Shown in pieces: positions 1 through 11,806 of a stretch of 64,000 bases of DNA. Position 1 is the stretch's first letter; the number at the start of each line of letters is the position of its first letter. Made by a program: the position numbers and the translations under genes. The notes beneath the pieces are model-generated. The model saw nothing but the letters and a program-made list of their open reading frames with translations. It was not told where the DNA came from and did not search any database. The DNA lies in assembly GCA_015501595.1 (NCBI GenBank), contig JADNRX010000003.1, positions 620,001-684,000 of the forward strand, written 5' to 3'. This DNA comes from Hymenopellis radicata. Lineage: Eukaryota; Basidiomycota; Agaricomycetes; Agaricales; Physalacriaceae.

Positions 1-221
1 GAACAACCGACAACGCCCTTTGTTTTCCATTGTGCCCTCCCGACTCCGTAACCTTGCGGACCTTACCTGCAACAGGTGCTCTTTATCTAACAGGTCTTAG
101 GTCTATCTGAATCGTCAATCTTGCCAATGCCACCAAGTCCCGCCACTCGATTCGATCAACAATGCGCTTTGCTCTGTTGCTTTGGCCGCGTAAACCAAGG
201 TGGCATTCCGCGCTTTGCGCG

Positions 222-228
222 TATAAAG
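222..228 (+). promoter_or_regulatory. TATA box of the first gene
   Basis: TATAAAG lies about 50 bases before the ATG at 277. This spacing supports 277 as the start rather than the earlier in-frame codons. Confidence 0.45.
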
Positions 229-276
229 TGGACTAGGTACTTTGCATGTCTACTCAATAAACTCTGCTCACTCGTT

Positions 277-1758
277 ATGTACTCACAGGCGTACCCAACA
301 CAGAAATCTTCTTCTCCCCGCCTCGATTACAGTCATCTCGCGTATCCTCCACCACATCCATCGAAGAACCCTGTGTCTACGCGTACAACGCTACATCCTC
401 CTCATGCATACCATGACCATCATCCTGGCGCGTCGAGCGACTTGACGCCGTACTCGTTCGATCAGCCTGTGCATTATAGCTCTGAACGAAGCAATTACTC
501 TCCCCATGGACATACCCCACCGGCCGCTTACGGAACCTACAACAATGCTAGTACTTCCTCGATGCCGCATCTCATCGACCCAATACCGACGCTGCCTACC
601 AGCTCACATGTGCGTGCTGTCAATTATAGCCCACACTCCAAGGAGCCCTCGTCGATGATGTTAGAGTACGCCTCTGGATTGTACGTTCCCCTTAATACAG
701 GATACCCTCAACTAATTGCTCGCAGGCAAATCAACCCCACCACAGAGAATGCATATTATACCTCTACATTCAATGCCGGCGGTCCTTCTAGTCATGGTCA
801 CAGCCAAGGACACCCGCCACGACCAGCGCCATCCAGTCTTCTGCATTCGCTAGACTATCCACTTGCGCCCCACTTGCCCATCTCTGCTCATCATGAAACG
901 AAGCCTCGTTCCGTATACAAGGTAGCAGAGCCGACGGGTCGTCGAAAGTCGGAGGTACGTGATATCAATACTTGTCACACCACCACAGTCTGACTTGAAG
1001 CGACAGACATCAACCTCCCAAGCGCGCCGGAATTCGTCCTCCAACAACCCCTATCCACGATCGCGTAAAGAAGCAGCGGCGAGTCATTCAATGAAGTCAA
1101 CCTCTGCGCGCAACTACGACACCCTGAGCGTTCTGAGCAACGATTTGGGTCCTATCGGACCAACAAATCACATCCTTGTACCTCAGGACACTGTATTTGG
1201 AGAACCGACTTCGTATAACAGATACCAAGAGCACCTGTTCCAGCCCATCTCCTTCAGAGCTCAAGGGTTCCACGAATTAGGCGTCAAGTTGACGCAAATC
1301 CTGAAGCAGCGCTCGGATCCTATTGATGGAGGGGACGACCATGTTTTTGAGAATAGTGGATATCGAGAGATCAAGGTCAAGATTCAGGTAAGGCCCTTCC
1401 ATGTCGCCGAGGTGAATATGCAGCTTATGATTGTCGCAGTGGCCTGGTTATCCTCATCATCCATTCGAGAAACGAGTGAAGACACACAATTGCGCCATCA
1501 CGCGTGCAACTGTGTGTTTGATTCTTGCCAACATGGTTCTTGACTTTGTCATGATGTTGAAGGTACATTCGTGGCCTTTGACCATAGAAACATGCGCTGA
1601 ACTCTGTCTTTGCGTAGGATCGTAAAGTGCAAGTTGAGAAGGGCTACGAAGGTTGGGCCATTGGGAAAGGCGGTTTCAAAGCCAACGAATTTTGGATAAC
1701 TGGACTTCTTCATCGTGGCGGAAACCATTTTCAACCGGAGATATGGGTACCTCAATAG
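277..1758 (+). CDS. Conserved basidiomycete protein of unknown function
   Basis: I do not recognise a named family. The start at 277 (MYSQAYPTQ) follows a TATA box. The N-terminal half is rich in Pro, Ser, His and Tyr and looks disordered. The C-terminal half looks folded: an exon beginning SDLKRQTSTSQ, then WPGYPHHPFEKRVKTHNCAI and a helix-like stretch, ending with GWAIGKGGFKANEFWITGLL and the tail EIWVPQ. Introns are clear at 957 (gtacgtg), 1388 (gtaaggc) and 1563 (gtacatt), all phase 0. Another possible intron, 684-725, has no stop codon, so it could be retained. The compact C-terminal block is the part likely to be conserved. No function is claimed. Confidence 0.7.
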
Positions 1759-1869
1759 TGACGCGGTCCTCCGTTTGTTGTATATCCTGGTAGATAGTTT
1801 GTAAGAGTAAGCCCAAGTACGTTACATTTGTCCCGAATATCCAAGTAGTAGTTAGAATATGATGAATTA

Positions 1870-2571
1870 TTATGAAGGTCGATTGTCCATAGTAACCTCT
1901 TCTGCGAGGCGAGATATTTCTGAGAATGCGGCTTTGAGGAGGTCAAGGTCGGCGTCGAGACTTTCTGCGCGGTTTTTCACCTGGGGATTGTCAGTCAACG
2001 TACGATTGATACATAGGGAGCAACATACTGCCGCTATGGTGTCGCTTGCAGCAATCAATTCGTGGTGGTGGTTGTACACAAGTGCTTGACGTTCACTGTC
2101 TAATTCTCGAATTTCTTGAAAGCATGTGTGAGGGTGAGATTGGATTTAATATGGAATGGTCTAACCGGATACTAATTCATTCTCCTGCTTCAGCAAAGCG
2201 GGCAGATTCGACGTCGTGATGAGCTGCTCGTAATAGGCTTTCGCATCAAATGCGGGCGAGTCTACATTGCTTGTCAATGTCGTTTCGTACATAATTCTGA
2301 GGTAAGTACCCATGTTCATAGGATCTGCTGATACACCTAGAGTGGTAGGCGGTGGTCCAACTGCGAGTCCATAATGTTTGCGAAGTAGATCCCTGGCTCT
2401 TGTTTTGGGTGGTGAGGTCGGTGTGACACGTCGCGGTGAGAGCGTTTGAGGACTAGATGACTGTGGTGTCAGGCCAGAAGATGCCACTGGAGGAGATCCG
2501 GTCCGGAGCGGGGAGGGAGAAGGCGGGGGACGCGGGATGGATGCACGGCGGGATGGACTGGGAGAAGACAT
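1870..2571 (-). CDS. VPS51: Vps51 subunit of the GARP/EARP tethering complex
   Basis: The protein has a proline/serine-rich N-terminus and then the Vps51 core: RARDLLRKHYGL, DSPAFDAKAYYEQLITTSNL, a LLKQENEL heptad, YNHHHELIAASDTIAA and NRAESLDADLDLLKAAFSEI. Vps51 is a small coiled-coil subunit that tethers endosome-derived vesicles at the Golgi and binds the SNARE Tlg1. Three exons are seen. Exon 1 ends ...ELVSG with donor GTTAGACC. Exon 2 starts (E)IRELDSERQ. A short intron splits IAA|VKNRAES. The length, about 185 residues, fits the short fungal form. The start is set by the first ATG, and the gene is divergent from the next one with a gap of about 150 bases. Identification rests on the highly conserved central block. 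Confidence 0.85.
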
Positions 2572-2722
2572 GTTGTAACCCTAACCTTAGTCGGCAACGC
2601 ATATACTGAGCACGTGATAGAGACGCGCTCGTTACAGGTGACTGTCACGTCGATCGTGTGTTGTCTTCCTGCAGTCATCACGGTCTGCAGTGAGAGTCGC
2701 TTCTTGCCCGCCTGCAGCCATC

Positions 2723-5037
2723 ATGGATCACACATCTGATATGGAACAAGATATTGTTGCCGACAGTGAAGGAGAGGAAGAGTCGCTTCAGCTGCCGTCG
2801 CTCGGCTCCCCAGGTATGTCGACTATTTCGTGTAATTGTCCCAGTTTCATGGTGTTTTTTCAGTTCTTAACGTGTACAACTCACCTATAATTCTGTCGCC
2901 AAAGCGTCCTGCCAAAGACGATGTCTCTAGTGTCTCCGATTTCACTCGCGGCACGTCCAACAAGGACGATATCTCTGCATTCACGGAGACACCTCTACAT
3001 GCCCCGAAACCGCGTCCAAGGCCTCGACCCACTGCCAAAACAAGAAATAAAGCCACCCCACCCTCCGACATCCAAGACGGCTCGTCGTTTACGAGTGGTG
3101 ACGCTGCATTTCCCGGAATTTTGGGTATCGCGGATCGTGCAAAGATGCGCGCCCGTCGCGTCACACAGGCCAAACCCAAGGCAGATATCATTGACATTTC
3201 CTCTGATGATGACGAACTCTCTATGCCCTCTTCTGCACTCAATGATACTTCTTCAACCAAACAGCGGCCCAAACCCAAACCCAGACGATCAGCCGCCGGG
3301 AGCGCTAACGCTGCTTCCTCGTCATCCCATTCTCCGCCTAGCCTTGGTCCTTCCCACGTGCCGGGCGCATCTTCGCACGTCCAACATCCTACTATTGCAG
3401 TACTCCCCGAGCCTAACACCAGCATCGACATGCCATCACCATTGACATCACCATTGCCGTTGCCGCCCAAGAAGCGCAAACGCCCTTCCGTCGTTGAAGA
3501 CGACGATGTCCCTGGTCTACCTTTCTTTGCATCGAGTTCCGCCGAATCGCTCCCTCGTCCTCCTCAGGCTCTTCCAGCTAAGCAGCCTAAGAAGAAAGCA
3601 CAGAAGCGAAACGAGGACGATGAAGAATTTGGTTCTGCTCCCGTGACGGCACCAAAGCCAAGGAGAAAGAACAAGGACGATGAAGAGTTTGGTGCTGCTC
3701 AGTCACCCAAACCGAAGAAAAAACGCAAAACTAAAGATAAACCGCCCACCGCTCGCCCTGCGAAACCGAAGGAGCCCGAAATCATCAAAAGTCGCGAGTT
3801 CGTCGGTGATGATGACGAGCTCGATGATCTCTTGCTGGATGCTGCGGGGGGTTCCAGTAAGGATGGACAAGACCGTCTACCTGATACGAGCATCGACGAC
3901 CCGCAGACGAAGAAGAATAAGAAGGTTAAACCTAGGAAAACCAAAGCGAAGGAGCCCGAGGTATTTAAAAGCCGCGAATTCATCGAAGACGGTGATGAGG
4001 ATGAACTCGCGCAGTCAAATGGTAGCTCGGAAAAGAATGGCATAGATACGACGCCAGTGAAGGAAATTCCTCCTGCGGAACCCATTCAACCTGCAGAACC
4101 CGTAGTGGTCACACCTCCGACTGTGTCTACACCTTCGACCGTGTCTTCGAATGCCCAAGACGCCTCTAGCTCGTCAAGGTCCAAACCGACGAAGAAGCGA
4201 AAGAGTGGCGCAATAGAGGATGCCGCGGAGAGTGGTGGCAATTCAAAGAAGAAGAAAACGTCGGACAAGTCCAAACAGGAGGCCAGTCGTAAGAAGACGA
4301 AAGGCAAGGGGAAAGTTGTTCTGTCTGACGAAGAGTCGGAGGAACCGGGAGGAGGGGAGACGCCTACTAGTGCAAAGAGTAAGCGTAAGGGTAAACTCGT
4401 TCTTACGGAAGATGAAGTCGACATGGAGGAGCAACAGAAGAAGCAGGACGATCCTCCTCCGATTGAATCGTCACGGGAAAAGTCACCATCACCGCCGTCT
4501 GTACCTAAGGTAGGATTTCGATTCAGATTTCCACAATATCACGCTTATTCGCTGTCCTAGGAGAATATAATCCCTCGGCCACAATCAACCAAGCCCTCTA
4601 ATCAAGATGATAGTACGCCTGCTAAACCTAAACCTCCTACGCTCGTATCCCGCTACTCTATCGCTCCCCGTCACAAATCAACGCCTATGAGCGAGCTAAT
4701 CCGCCGCGTCAATTCTCACCCTAGCTCGCCTTTTCCCACTCCGCGCGCCGAGGCCACAGTGCGCGGTACAGCCTACTCTCCCTACATGAAGTCGTCGAAA
4801 TCGGCTCTATCTAGAATTGCTCCGTTGCATCCGAACAGGAAGCCGCCACCTCCACCGTTACCCCCTCCGCCGCCGCGACAAAAGACCAAGAAAGAGAAAG
4901 AAATGGAAGAGCAATGGGAGGAAGAGCTTGTTGAGAGTGTGGGAGGTATGACGGAGTGGCTTGCGATGTCTGATCTTGAAAGGAAGGAGATGAGGCGCGC
5001 GAAGAGGGAGAGAGAGATGGGCGGTTGGGAAGACTGA
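2723..5037 (+). CDS. Lysine-rich, probably nuclear conserved protein
   Basis: A roughly 690-residue protein of low complexity. It has acidic Ser/Asp/Glu patches near the start (ADSEGEEE, DISSDDDE), many basic K/R clusters that would act as nuclear localisation signals (PPKKRKRP), and two pairs of internal repeats: a DDEEFG pair and the EPEIIKSREFVGDDDE / EPEVFKSREFIEDGDE pair. The C-terminus is the conserved-looking part: TPMSELIRRVNS, SRIAPLHPNRKPPPPP and a charged helix KKEKEMEEQWEEELVE. Exon 1 ends near 2814. An intron at 4510-4560 (gtagga...ctag) joins SVPK to ENIIPRP in phase 0. This C-terminal pattern recurs in uncharacterised agaricomycete proteins. A chromatin or DNA-repair scaffold is possible but only a guess. 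Confidence 0.7.
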
Positions 5038-5276
5038 TAGGATGGTAGGCGAAGTCGTGTACATGCTAATGCTTTGTATTGCAGCCGAATGTGCTACATA
5101 GTGTCTATTTCAAGACTCGAAACGTATTTCAAACCAAGTCCCACAAGGTTTTCGGCATAGTTGTGCCGAATACTGGTACTCGGTGCTTGAGCGCGTCGCG
5201 GTCTTGTCCTTTTGCGCCCACTTCGCTCAATGTATTCATTACCTGAAGAGTGTCAAACGTGCGATGGTTGTGCAAC

Positions 5277-5560
5277 ACGGTTTCTGGCTCGTCGCTCCAC
5301 GATAACATAACACATGTCTAGTCATCGGCAGCATCATGATGTACTCCGAATGGAACTAGCGGCCCTTTGGAGGACATAATCCTTGCGCATGCTGGCATGG
5401 AAAGATGCAGTATGTGTGCCATTTGTTTCTCAAACTACAATGCTATGCTGGTTGTTCCTAACTACAACAATGCTCGCGGCCGACGGCGGCACGGTTTCTG
5501 GCTCGTCGCTACACGATAACATAACACATGTCTATCATCTGTCGAATTCGGCAGCATCAT
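5277..5560 (+). repeat. Direct repeat in the GMC oxidoreductase upstream region
   Basis: Two near-identical copies lie at 5277-5337 and 5491-5560. The shared core, about 44 bases, starts ACGGTTTCTGGCTCGTCGCT, continues through ATAACATAACACATGTCTA and has one base difference. Both copies then end in GGCAGCATCAT. They sit in a 650-base gene-free stretch in front of the GMC gene and may be duplicated promoter elements or the remains of a local duplication. Confidence 0.75.
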
Positions 5561-5685
5561 ACGCCTGAGCCTGGCCTGAGCGGGTCACTGGAGCAAATTT
5601 GAACATCCCACACGGCTCCCCGGACCTAGAGGTTCGACATGTATATATATATCTGGATGACTTCCCTGTCTATGTCGACTCTGTA

Positions 5686-8246
5686 ATGGCTCTGTTCGCG
5701 AGCATTTTTTTCGCCGGCAAAGGACTGGTGACCGACTTGTCTGCTGTTGGTATCAAGACTGACGCGGTGCATGTCGCTGGAGGAAAGGGAGAATACGACG
5801 TGATCATAGTCGGCGGAGGTTGGTGCAATTCCTATGTTGTCGTTCTGGTAACTCACAAAGTTCTAGGGACGGCTGGTTGTGTGCTTGCTGCTAGGTTGAG
5901 CGAGAACAGAGCTGTTCGTGTTCTGCTTCTGGAGTCTGGCGGAAGGTCAGTTCTGCTCAGCACGAACTCGTCATGAGCAATTGGTTGCTGACGTGCTACA
6001 GCGGTCGGAGCAGACTCGAAACTAGAATTCCTGCCGCGTTCCCATTGATCTTTCGACAGAAGAAACATGTGTATCAGCTATACACCGAACCGCAAACATT
6101 TGCCGATGGTCGGAAAAAGTTCTGGCCCAGAGGTTTGTCGCGTTATCCTCTGTTCCTTCCTTTCTCGAAGGCTCACCTCATATAGGGAAAATGCTTGGAG
6201 GATGTACGCATAAAGATATCCCATCGTGAAGAGCGCCACTGACGAAGTCGAAGGCTCCTCCATCAACGCTGAAATGTACGAATTGACGTCGCCTCTTGGT
6301 CATCAACGTTCTCATATTTCAAAGGGCTCAGTATGGCGTGCCTGGAGACTTCGATGAGTGGGCCAAGATATCAGGAGACGATTCCTGGTCATGGGGCAAC
6401 TTCAAGAAGTGCGTAACGTTGTACCTTGTGTTCTTCATGCAACAGGCTTATAAGAGGATAGGTACTTCACGAAATTTGAAACCTATTCCTTTCAAGATGG
6501 GGCTAAAAACATTGACATGAAGCAGCGGGGAACCGATGGCCCCGTTCAGGTGGGCTACTTCGCGTGGACCTCGGACTCCTCGAAGGCTTTTATCAAGACA
6601 TGCGAGGCAGTTGGCGTTCCATTCAGCCCGGACTTCAACAACGTTGAAGGTCAGACAGGCGTTAACCGAGTGCGTATAATATAGTCCTTTCGTGCGTACT
6701 ACAATTTCTGATACCTCTGATTAGATAAGTTCGTTCTTAGGTTCCAATGACATGGCACTGTTGCTCACTAGGCCGCTGTAGTAACATACATCGATGATAA
6801 GCGCGAACGGGTAACCTCAGAGACGGCATATCTTACTCCAGAAGTTTTAGCGCGACCTAATCTAACGGTCGCTATTCACGCTCAAGTTAACAAGCTGTTG
6901 TTCGATCCATCGGCGGAAGGGCCGCGCGTATCTGGTGTTGAGTTTACGAGGAGTGAAAAGGGAGTTGTATACAAGGCCATGGCTACCAAGGAGGTTATAA
7001 TATCGTACGTATCCTTCTACGAATGTTCTTCTGGTATACTGACCTCTAGTCTAGAGCCGGTGCTATTCATTCTCCTCATGTGAAGCTGCAACCGCCTCTT
7101 TTCGTTACTCTGGGCTCATCGTTTTCCCAAGATTCTTATGCTCTCAGGTATCGGTCCAGCGGAGGAGCTCAAGAAGTTCGCTATCCCTGTCGTTCGTGAC
7201 TTGCCCGGTGTCGGTTCGCATTTACTGGATCATCCAGTGGTCGACTTCAATTTCAAGGACAAAACGAAGAAGGCTCCTATATTCCTCAAACCGTCATTCA
7301 ACGTCTCGGAACTTTGGTTGTTTGCCAAGGGTCTAATCCAGTATCTCTTCCGCAAGACGGGACCGTTCACCAGCAACGTAAGCCTTCCTGTCTACACCAA
7401 AATGACTGTACGAAGGGTTTAATCCTCTTTCAGCTTACTGAAGCGGCTGCTTTTCTGCGATCCGACAACCAAGACGTATTCGGTCCACTTTCAGATAAGA
7501 TCCAGGATAGTACATCTGACGCTGCCAGTCCGGATTTGGAAATATTTGCCAGTGCAGTTGGGCATACGAATCATGGCATCCTCCTTAAGCCGCACAGCAT
7601 CGGACTGCACGCCGTTTTGTTAAGGTACCTTGAATAATAGACACTGCGCGTTATTTTTCTCTGACTAAACGCACCTACAGACCTCTTAGTGTGGGGCGCC
7701 TCTGTCTCAAGTCCTCAAATCCCTGGGATCAGCCGACAATGGACCCAAGGTATGACCAGTATTCATTCCGTGAACACGACTCTGATACCTGTTCAGATAC
7801 TTTGAACACGACGCAGACATGAAGAAGCTTGTGCGTGCGGCGAGGTTTACTCTCAGGCTTGCCCAGACGGAACCGCTGGCATCCGTAGTGGACCAAGAAA
7901 GCAAAGACCCTCGATTTGACCATTTGATGCATCTGCAAAGTGACGAGGAGCTTGAGAAGGTCATTCGGAAGCGCGTAGAGACGCTGTACCATCCCGTAAG
8001 TACATGTCGTATGGCTCCCCTGGAAGAGCAAGGCGTGGTGGACTCCCAACTTCGTGTTTATGGCGTCAAAGGACTAAGAGTCTGTGACGCGTCGATCTTT
8101 CCAAGCATCGTTTCTGGGCATACGGTACGTGGGGCCTGCGTTCACTCGAGGTAGAAATGAATTTATTATGATAGGCCGGCGCAGTATATGCCGTGGCGGA
8201 AAAGTTGGCTGAGTCGATGCAGAAAGAGCTCGCCTCGCAGAAATAA
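5686..8246 (+). CDS. GMC family FAD-dependent oxidoreductase
   Basis: A complete glucose-methanol-choline oxidoreductase in many small exons; GMC enzymes oxidise alcohols or aldehydes using FAD. The N-terminal FAD-binding motif is split by an intron: [21 protein letters not shown]. The signature MLGG|CSSINAEM is rebuilt across the intron starting at 6202. Later blocks are [36 protein letters not shown] and [17 protein letters not shown]. The catalytic region has the active-site His in [11 protein letters not shown] and the second His in [19 protein letters not shown]. The start at 5686 follows a tatatatata run at 5642. Residues 1-30 are hydrophobic at first ([11 protein letters not shown]) but not a clear signal peptide. 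The fungal aryl-alcohol oxidase / choline-dehydrogenase-like branch is likely. The substrate cannot be told from sequence. All joins keep frame. Confidence 0.9.
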
Positions 8247-8424
8247 ATACCCAGGAACCTGTTGTGTATGTACTCAACTTCGACTTTAGAGCCGAATGGC
8301 TGTAGAAAGGTATGTAGCGTTGCAGTGTGGGCGGACATACATAGTATGATCGCGGAGGAGGAAGAAGGTTCCCAGTATCCCTTGAGGTCGCGGTGTGATG
8401 CATTCATCCGCTACGACGTCCTGT

Positions 8425-9947
8425 TCAAGATTCTGTATCCAATGTCTCTGTAGGATTGCAAATCGGTACTTCAGCCTTCGGCTCCTCCTCCGCCTTTACC
8501 AGTGAGAGATCAACTGGTTCCAGAGGACTGACGGAAGGACCAGGCGTGACTTCAGGCTCGACGACGTTGGGTACATCGACAGTCACGAAGGAACCAGTGT
8601 CGAAACTACCTGATTTGACTTGTTCTAGGCATTCGTACAGTGACCGGAATATCTTGATTTTCGCGGTAAGCTGTCGGCGGGCAAGATCAATAGCGCGTAT
8701 GGTCTTTTGAACGGAGGCGCGGACCTGGTATTGGACAACTAGCCCCGAGGAGCTGGGCATTGCGAAAAACAACGTCTCGCTTACGGGTGCGCTGTAAATT
8801 CAACGCATGAGGATGTTGCAATGATAATGAGCAGTTACCATACAAATACCTTGACGAACTCCCCTCGGAGACGGAATGTTGTATCTTGAAGGGAAGAATA
8901 CCGGGTTTGACGGGAGTCGATTTTTGGGACTACTGATTGTAAGTATAGACATTTACTAGTACGAAAAAGCTTACACACCGGCAAAACTGCATCCCGCACT
9001 GTCTTGGATATGTCGAGACCAACGAAAGCAACAATTCGTGGTTGGTAACTTTGAATTTTAGCCAGAAAAGGTGAAACCCCAGCCTTGAGTTCAGCTTTGG
9101 CTAATTCTTTTTGCTATTTAACGGCTAGCAAACTTGACCATATTGACTAGATACGCTTCCACTTACCTCGGCTGTTGGGCGGTCCACGAGGTTGGTCTAG
9201 TTCAGCACGTCAGCATGCGAGGTGAGAGACAATATCGTTCAACTCACAAGTCCAATATTGAAACGCTCTGGGAGCGTGTGATCCTCCGTTGGGTGCAATC
9301 GAGTAGGTGTTATGCCTACACGTACAATTCAGTTCGATACCAGGCGCTGAAGGGGAAGATGATTCCAACCGCCTTGATGTAGACACGGCCAAAAATGATT
9401 GGTCGGATGTCCAAAATGGTGCCCCATCTTGGCTGATTGTTGTCCAGGACTGTTGAGAATGAGACGAGAAATAGAATTGAAGTCGAAACAAGTGTACTTG
9501 ATACCACAGAATACAACTACAAGAATACCTGGTGTTAGATGTCAATTTCAGAAAGGGCTACTCACTATCCAAACATGGCTTCAGGTAGTCAGGAAGAAGC
9601 TTTAAATGTGCATAGACCTCGGGAGGGGCGAAGCCGCGCTTCTGTTTCTTGGAAGGTGACCCCGAGGGTTTGACCAGCACTTTATCGTCATCGTCGTTGT
9701 CAAAGTAAAGCACACGTTTTTTGCTGGGAGACTGTCGCAGCCTGTTCGTGTCGGCGTATGAAGTGCGAGTTGCTTTCCGAGGGGACCGTCTAGGCTCTTT
9801 GACAGGCGTCGACGGCTCTGACTTGAAGGCGAACTGGGCAAGAGAAGAGGAAAACTCCGAGATTACTTTCTCGGCAGCGTCCTCGACGAACGGATCGTCT
9901 TCGAGTTTCATGACGGTTTGAGTGTGGGGAAGAAAGTGGCTGTGCAC
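8425..9947 (-). CDS. G/T(U) mismatch-specific DNA glycosylase, TDG/Mug family
   Basis: It removes uracil or thymine mispaired with guanine as the first step of base excision repair. The catalytic segment is rebuilt across a short intron: VVVFCGIN|PGQQSAK, then GHHFGHPTNHFWPCLHQGG. These are the GINPG and NHFW motifs of the family; the Asn of GINPG is the catalytic residue. It continues GITPTRLHPTEDHTLPERFN, GLTNLVDRPTAEQKELAKAE, and the C-terminal FFAMPSSSGLVVQYQV, which matches the family's MPSSS motif. The N-terminal 100 residues carry basic KRSPRK-like patches and are probably a disordered DNA-binding tail. The last 80 residues are acidic. Six or seven exons, all in frame. The gene is convergent with the GMC gene, with stops about 180 bases apart. 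Confidence 0.88.
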
Positions 9948-10189
9948 AGCAGGGCAGCCGAAATTGTTTCCGCGAGTTTTGATTGCCGACCGACGCGCTT
10001 TTCGTTCCAGTCTAATTGGTCGAGTTCAATTACAACGAGGTAGGTATCGATATAGACTATGAAAGGACACTATGAGATAGGTATATAATATATGTACATT
10101 ATGTGGAACATTATAGTAGTGAGGTCAATAGTAGTAGAAGTCCATGAACTTGACGATACAGGAGAAAAAGTGGTCCTACAGTCGGAGAG

Positions 10190-10626
10190 TCAGCGCTCCC
10201 GCTTGGCGAACGCCAGTTGCTGAAGAATCTCTTCGTGCGAAGCGTTCACGATATGCTGTCCGCTCATGCGGAGCCTATATAACGCGTCCATGACCCAGTT
10301 CTGGCAGTTCCAGTCCGGTTTTCCGTTTTTAACAGGCGTCTGGACGAGGACGGTGTGGATCGACGCGTTTCCGCCTTCGAATAACCGCGCCCTCTCGATG
10401 CGGCCCACATGTACGCGACCCATGTAGCTGTTCGACTTGACGAGCTGGACGCTTTCCGGCGGCTTGACCTCGTACCGCGCTGCGTTCCCGCCGCAGAGCT
10501 CGTATGAATGGCCCTCTAGAAGTGCAGGATTCCCGTCATAACGAGGATAGCCCAGTGTCTAGTTCCTTTGAGGAGAGGATGTCCGTAGTGACAGACGTAG
10601 ACGTCGTAGTGGGTGTTGTTGCTCAT
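10190..10626 (-). pseudogene. Frame-broken copy of the HW/NCQNW small protein
   Basis: Paralogue of the intact neighbour at 10955-11392. It starts MSNNTHYDVYVCHYGHPLLK and reads HWAILVM, then the frame is lost near 10536-10540. The next frame carries on the homology with DGNPALLEGHSYELCGG, YMGRVHVGRIERARLFEGG and DWNCQNWVMDALYRLRMSG. One missing base would explain it. This is either a true pseudogene or an assembly error; no intron with usable length restores the frame. The two copies are in tandem in the same direction, about 330 bases apart, pointing to local duplication. Confidence 0.6.
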
Positions 10627-10954
10627 AGTGACAATGTCTGTGGATCGTTAGAATTAGTCCTCCGACTCGGCCAAAGTTAACTATGGCTGATGGAAACACG
10701 CACCGATAGAACGGAGTGATGACTTCCTTGTCCTCTCGGGGTGGTGAGCTTCTGGCCGACCTGTCGACAGAGAGAGCATCCATTTATATGAATGCCTCCA
10801 TGGTCAAAGCCGCGCGCGACCGGAGCATTGTTCATATTCTCGGTATTGTCTTTTTGCGTTACGCTTTGTTCGCTTCGCCAGGAATAATCGGCAGGGTCTT
10901 TCGATCACTCAATCATTCTGATTCAAGATCTTTCAAGGTCGTATATGAATGTAT

Positions 10955-11392
10955 TCAATTCCATTTCCCATCTTCACGCCTTGCTTTGTCCAACTGGCCT
11001 CGCAGACCCTCCAAGGAAACATCCTCGACATTACTATGACCTGCGCCCCTCATCCTCTGCAAACCCTCGACCACCCAGTTCTGACAGTTCCAGTTGAGAT
11101 CACCGAGTGTCACTGGCGTATTATCAAGAATGCTTCTTAGTGAGTTCTCGCATCCTTCAATCTTGTTCCTGTCCACACGGCCAACATAAGCGCGGCCCAT
11201 GTACGTCGGTGTTTCGATGAGATCTGTGTGCTCCGGCATTTTGATCTCATACGTTTCTGTTCCGCCACTGATCTGGTAGGCGGTCCCGGCTAGCTTGGCA
11301 AGATCAGGCATGACCACGATGGCCCAATGTTTCGCCCCACGAAGAAGGGGATGTCCGAAATGCGCGACGAAAATGTCATAGTACGCCGACAT
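10955..11392 (-). CDS. Small protein with HWAIVV ... NCQNWV motifs, possible papain-like fold
   Basis: An intact 145-residue, single-exon protein beginning MSAYYDIFVAHFGHPLLRG. Conserved with its broken neighbour are H-P-L-L, KHWAIVVM, YMGRAYVGRV and LNWNCQNWVVEGLQRM. A His on a strand-like segment followed later by Asn-Cys in a helix start resembles, in pattern only, the catalytic layout of LRAT and NlpC/P60 proteins (H ... NCxxF). If the resemblance is real, the Cys of NCQNW would be the nucleophile. There is no signal peptide or membrane segment. I do not know a named family; the catalytic idea is inference. Confidence 0.65.
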   Translation of the reverse strand: MSAYYDIFVAHFGHPLLRGAKHWAIVVMPDLAKLAGTAYQISGGTETYEIKMPEHTDLIETPTYMGRAYVGRVDRNKIEGCENSLRSILDNTPVTLGDLNWNCQNWVVEGLQRMRGAGHSNVEDVSLEGLRGQLDKARREDGKWN

Positions 11393-11806
11393 TGGCAGCT
11401 CTCTTTACAAAATCTGTCAGATGGAGGTTTCCGTTGAAAAGAGCGCCACCGAGTACGGACCAAGTACCGTCGATCGCGTTCGAATTAGACGTTGATTACT
11501 CTTTCTGGACGGTTATAGGCTTATTACACGGCGTGTCTTCAGGGGAGCTGCTTACCGACACTTCGAAGACAATAACGTCGCTCGAATGATGGTGGGAGCA
11601 GAACAAGAAGAACAATGACATGCTCACAACATGCTCATCAACAACAATAAAACAATTTGAAACAAAGCAACATGTTCCGCATTCGTCATCCCAGGTCCCC
11701 GCTGGTTTTCTTTGTTCTCAGTCGCGCGTATGGAAGAAACACATATCATTCAATGTTCATGAAGAAGCGAGTTTTTGATAAATTGTAATGTACAAAGAAA
11801 TGGAAG

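Noticed and set aside
2847..3479. 210-codon minus-strand ORF opposite the lysine-rich protein
   Set aside because: It is the shadow of repetitive Lys/Pro/Ser codons on the plus strand.
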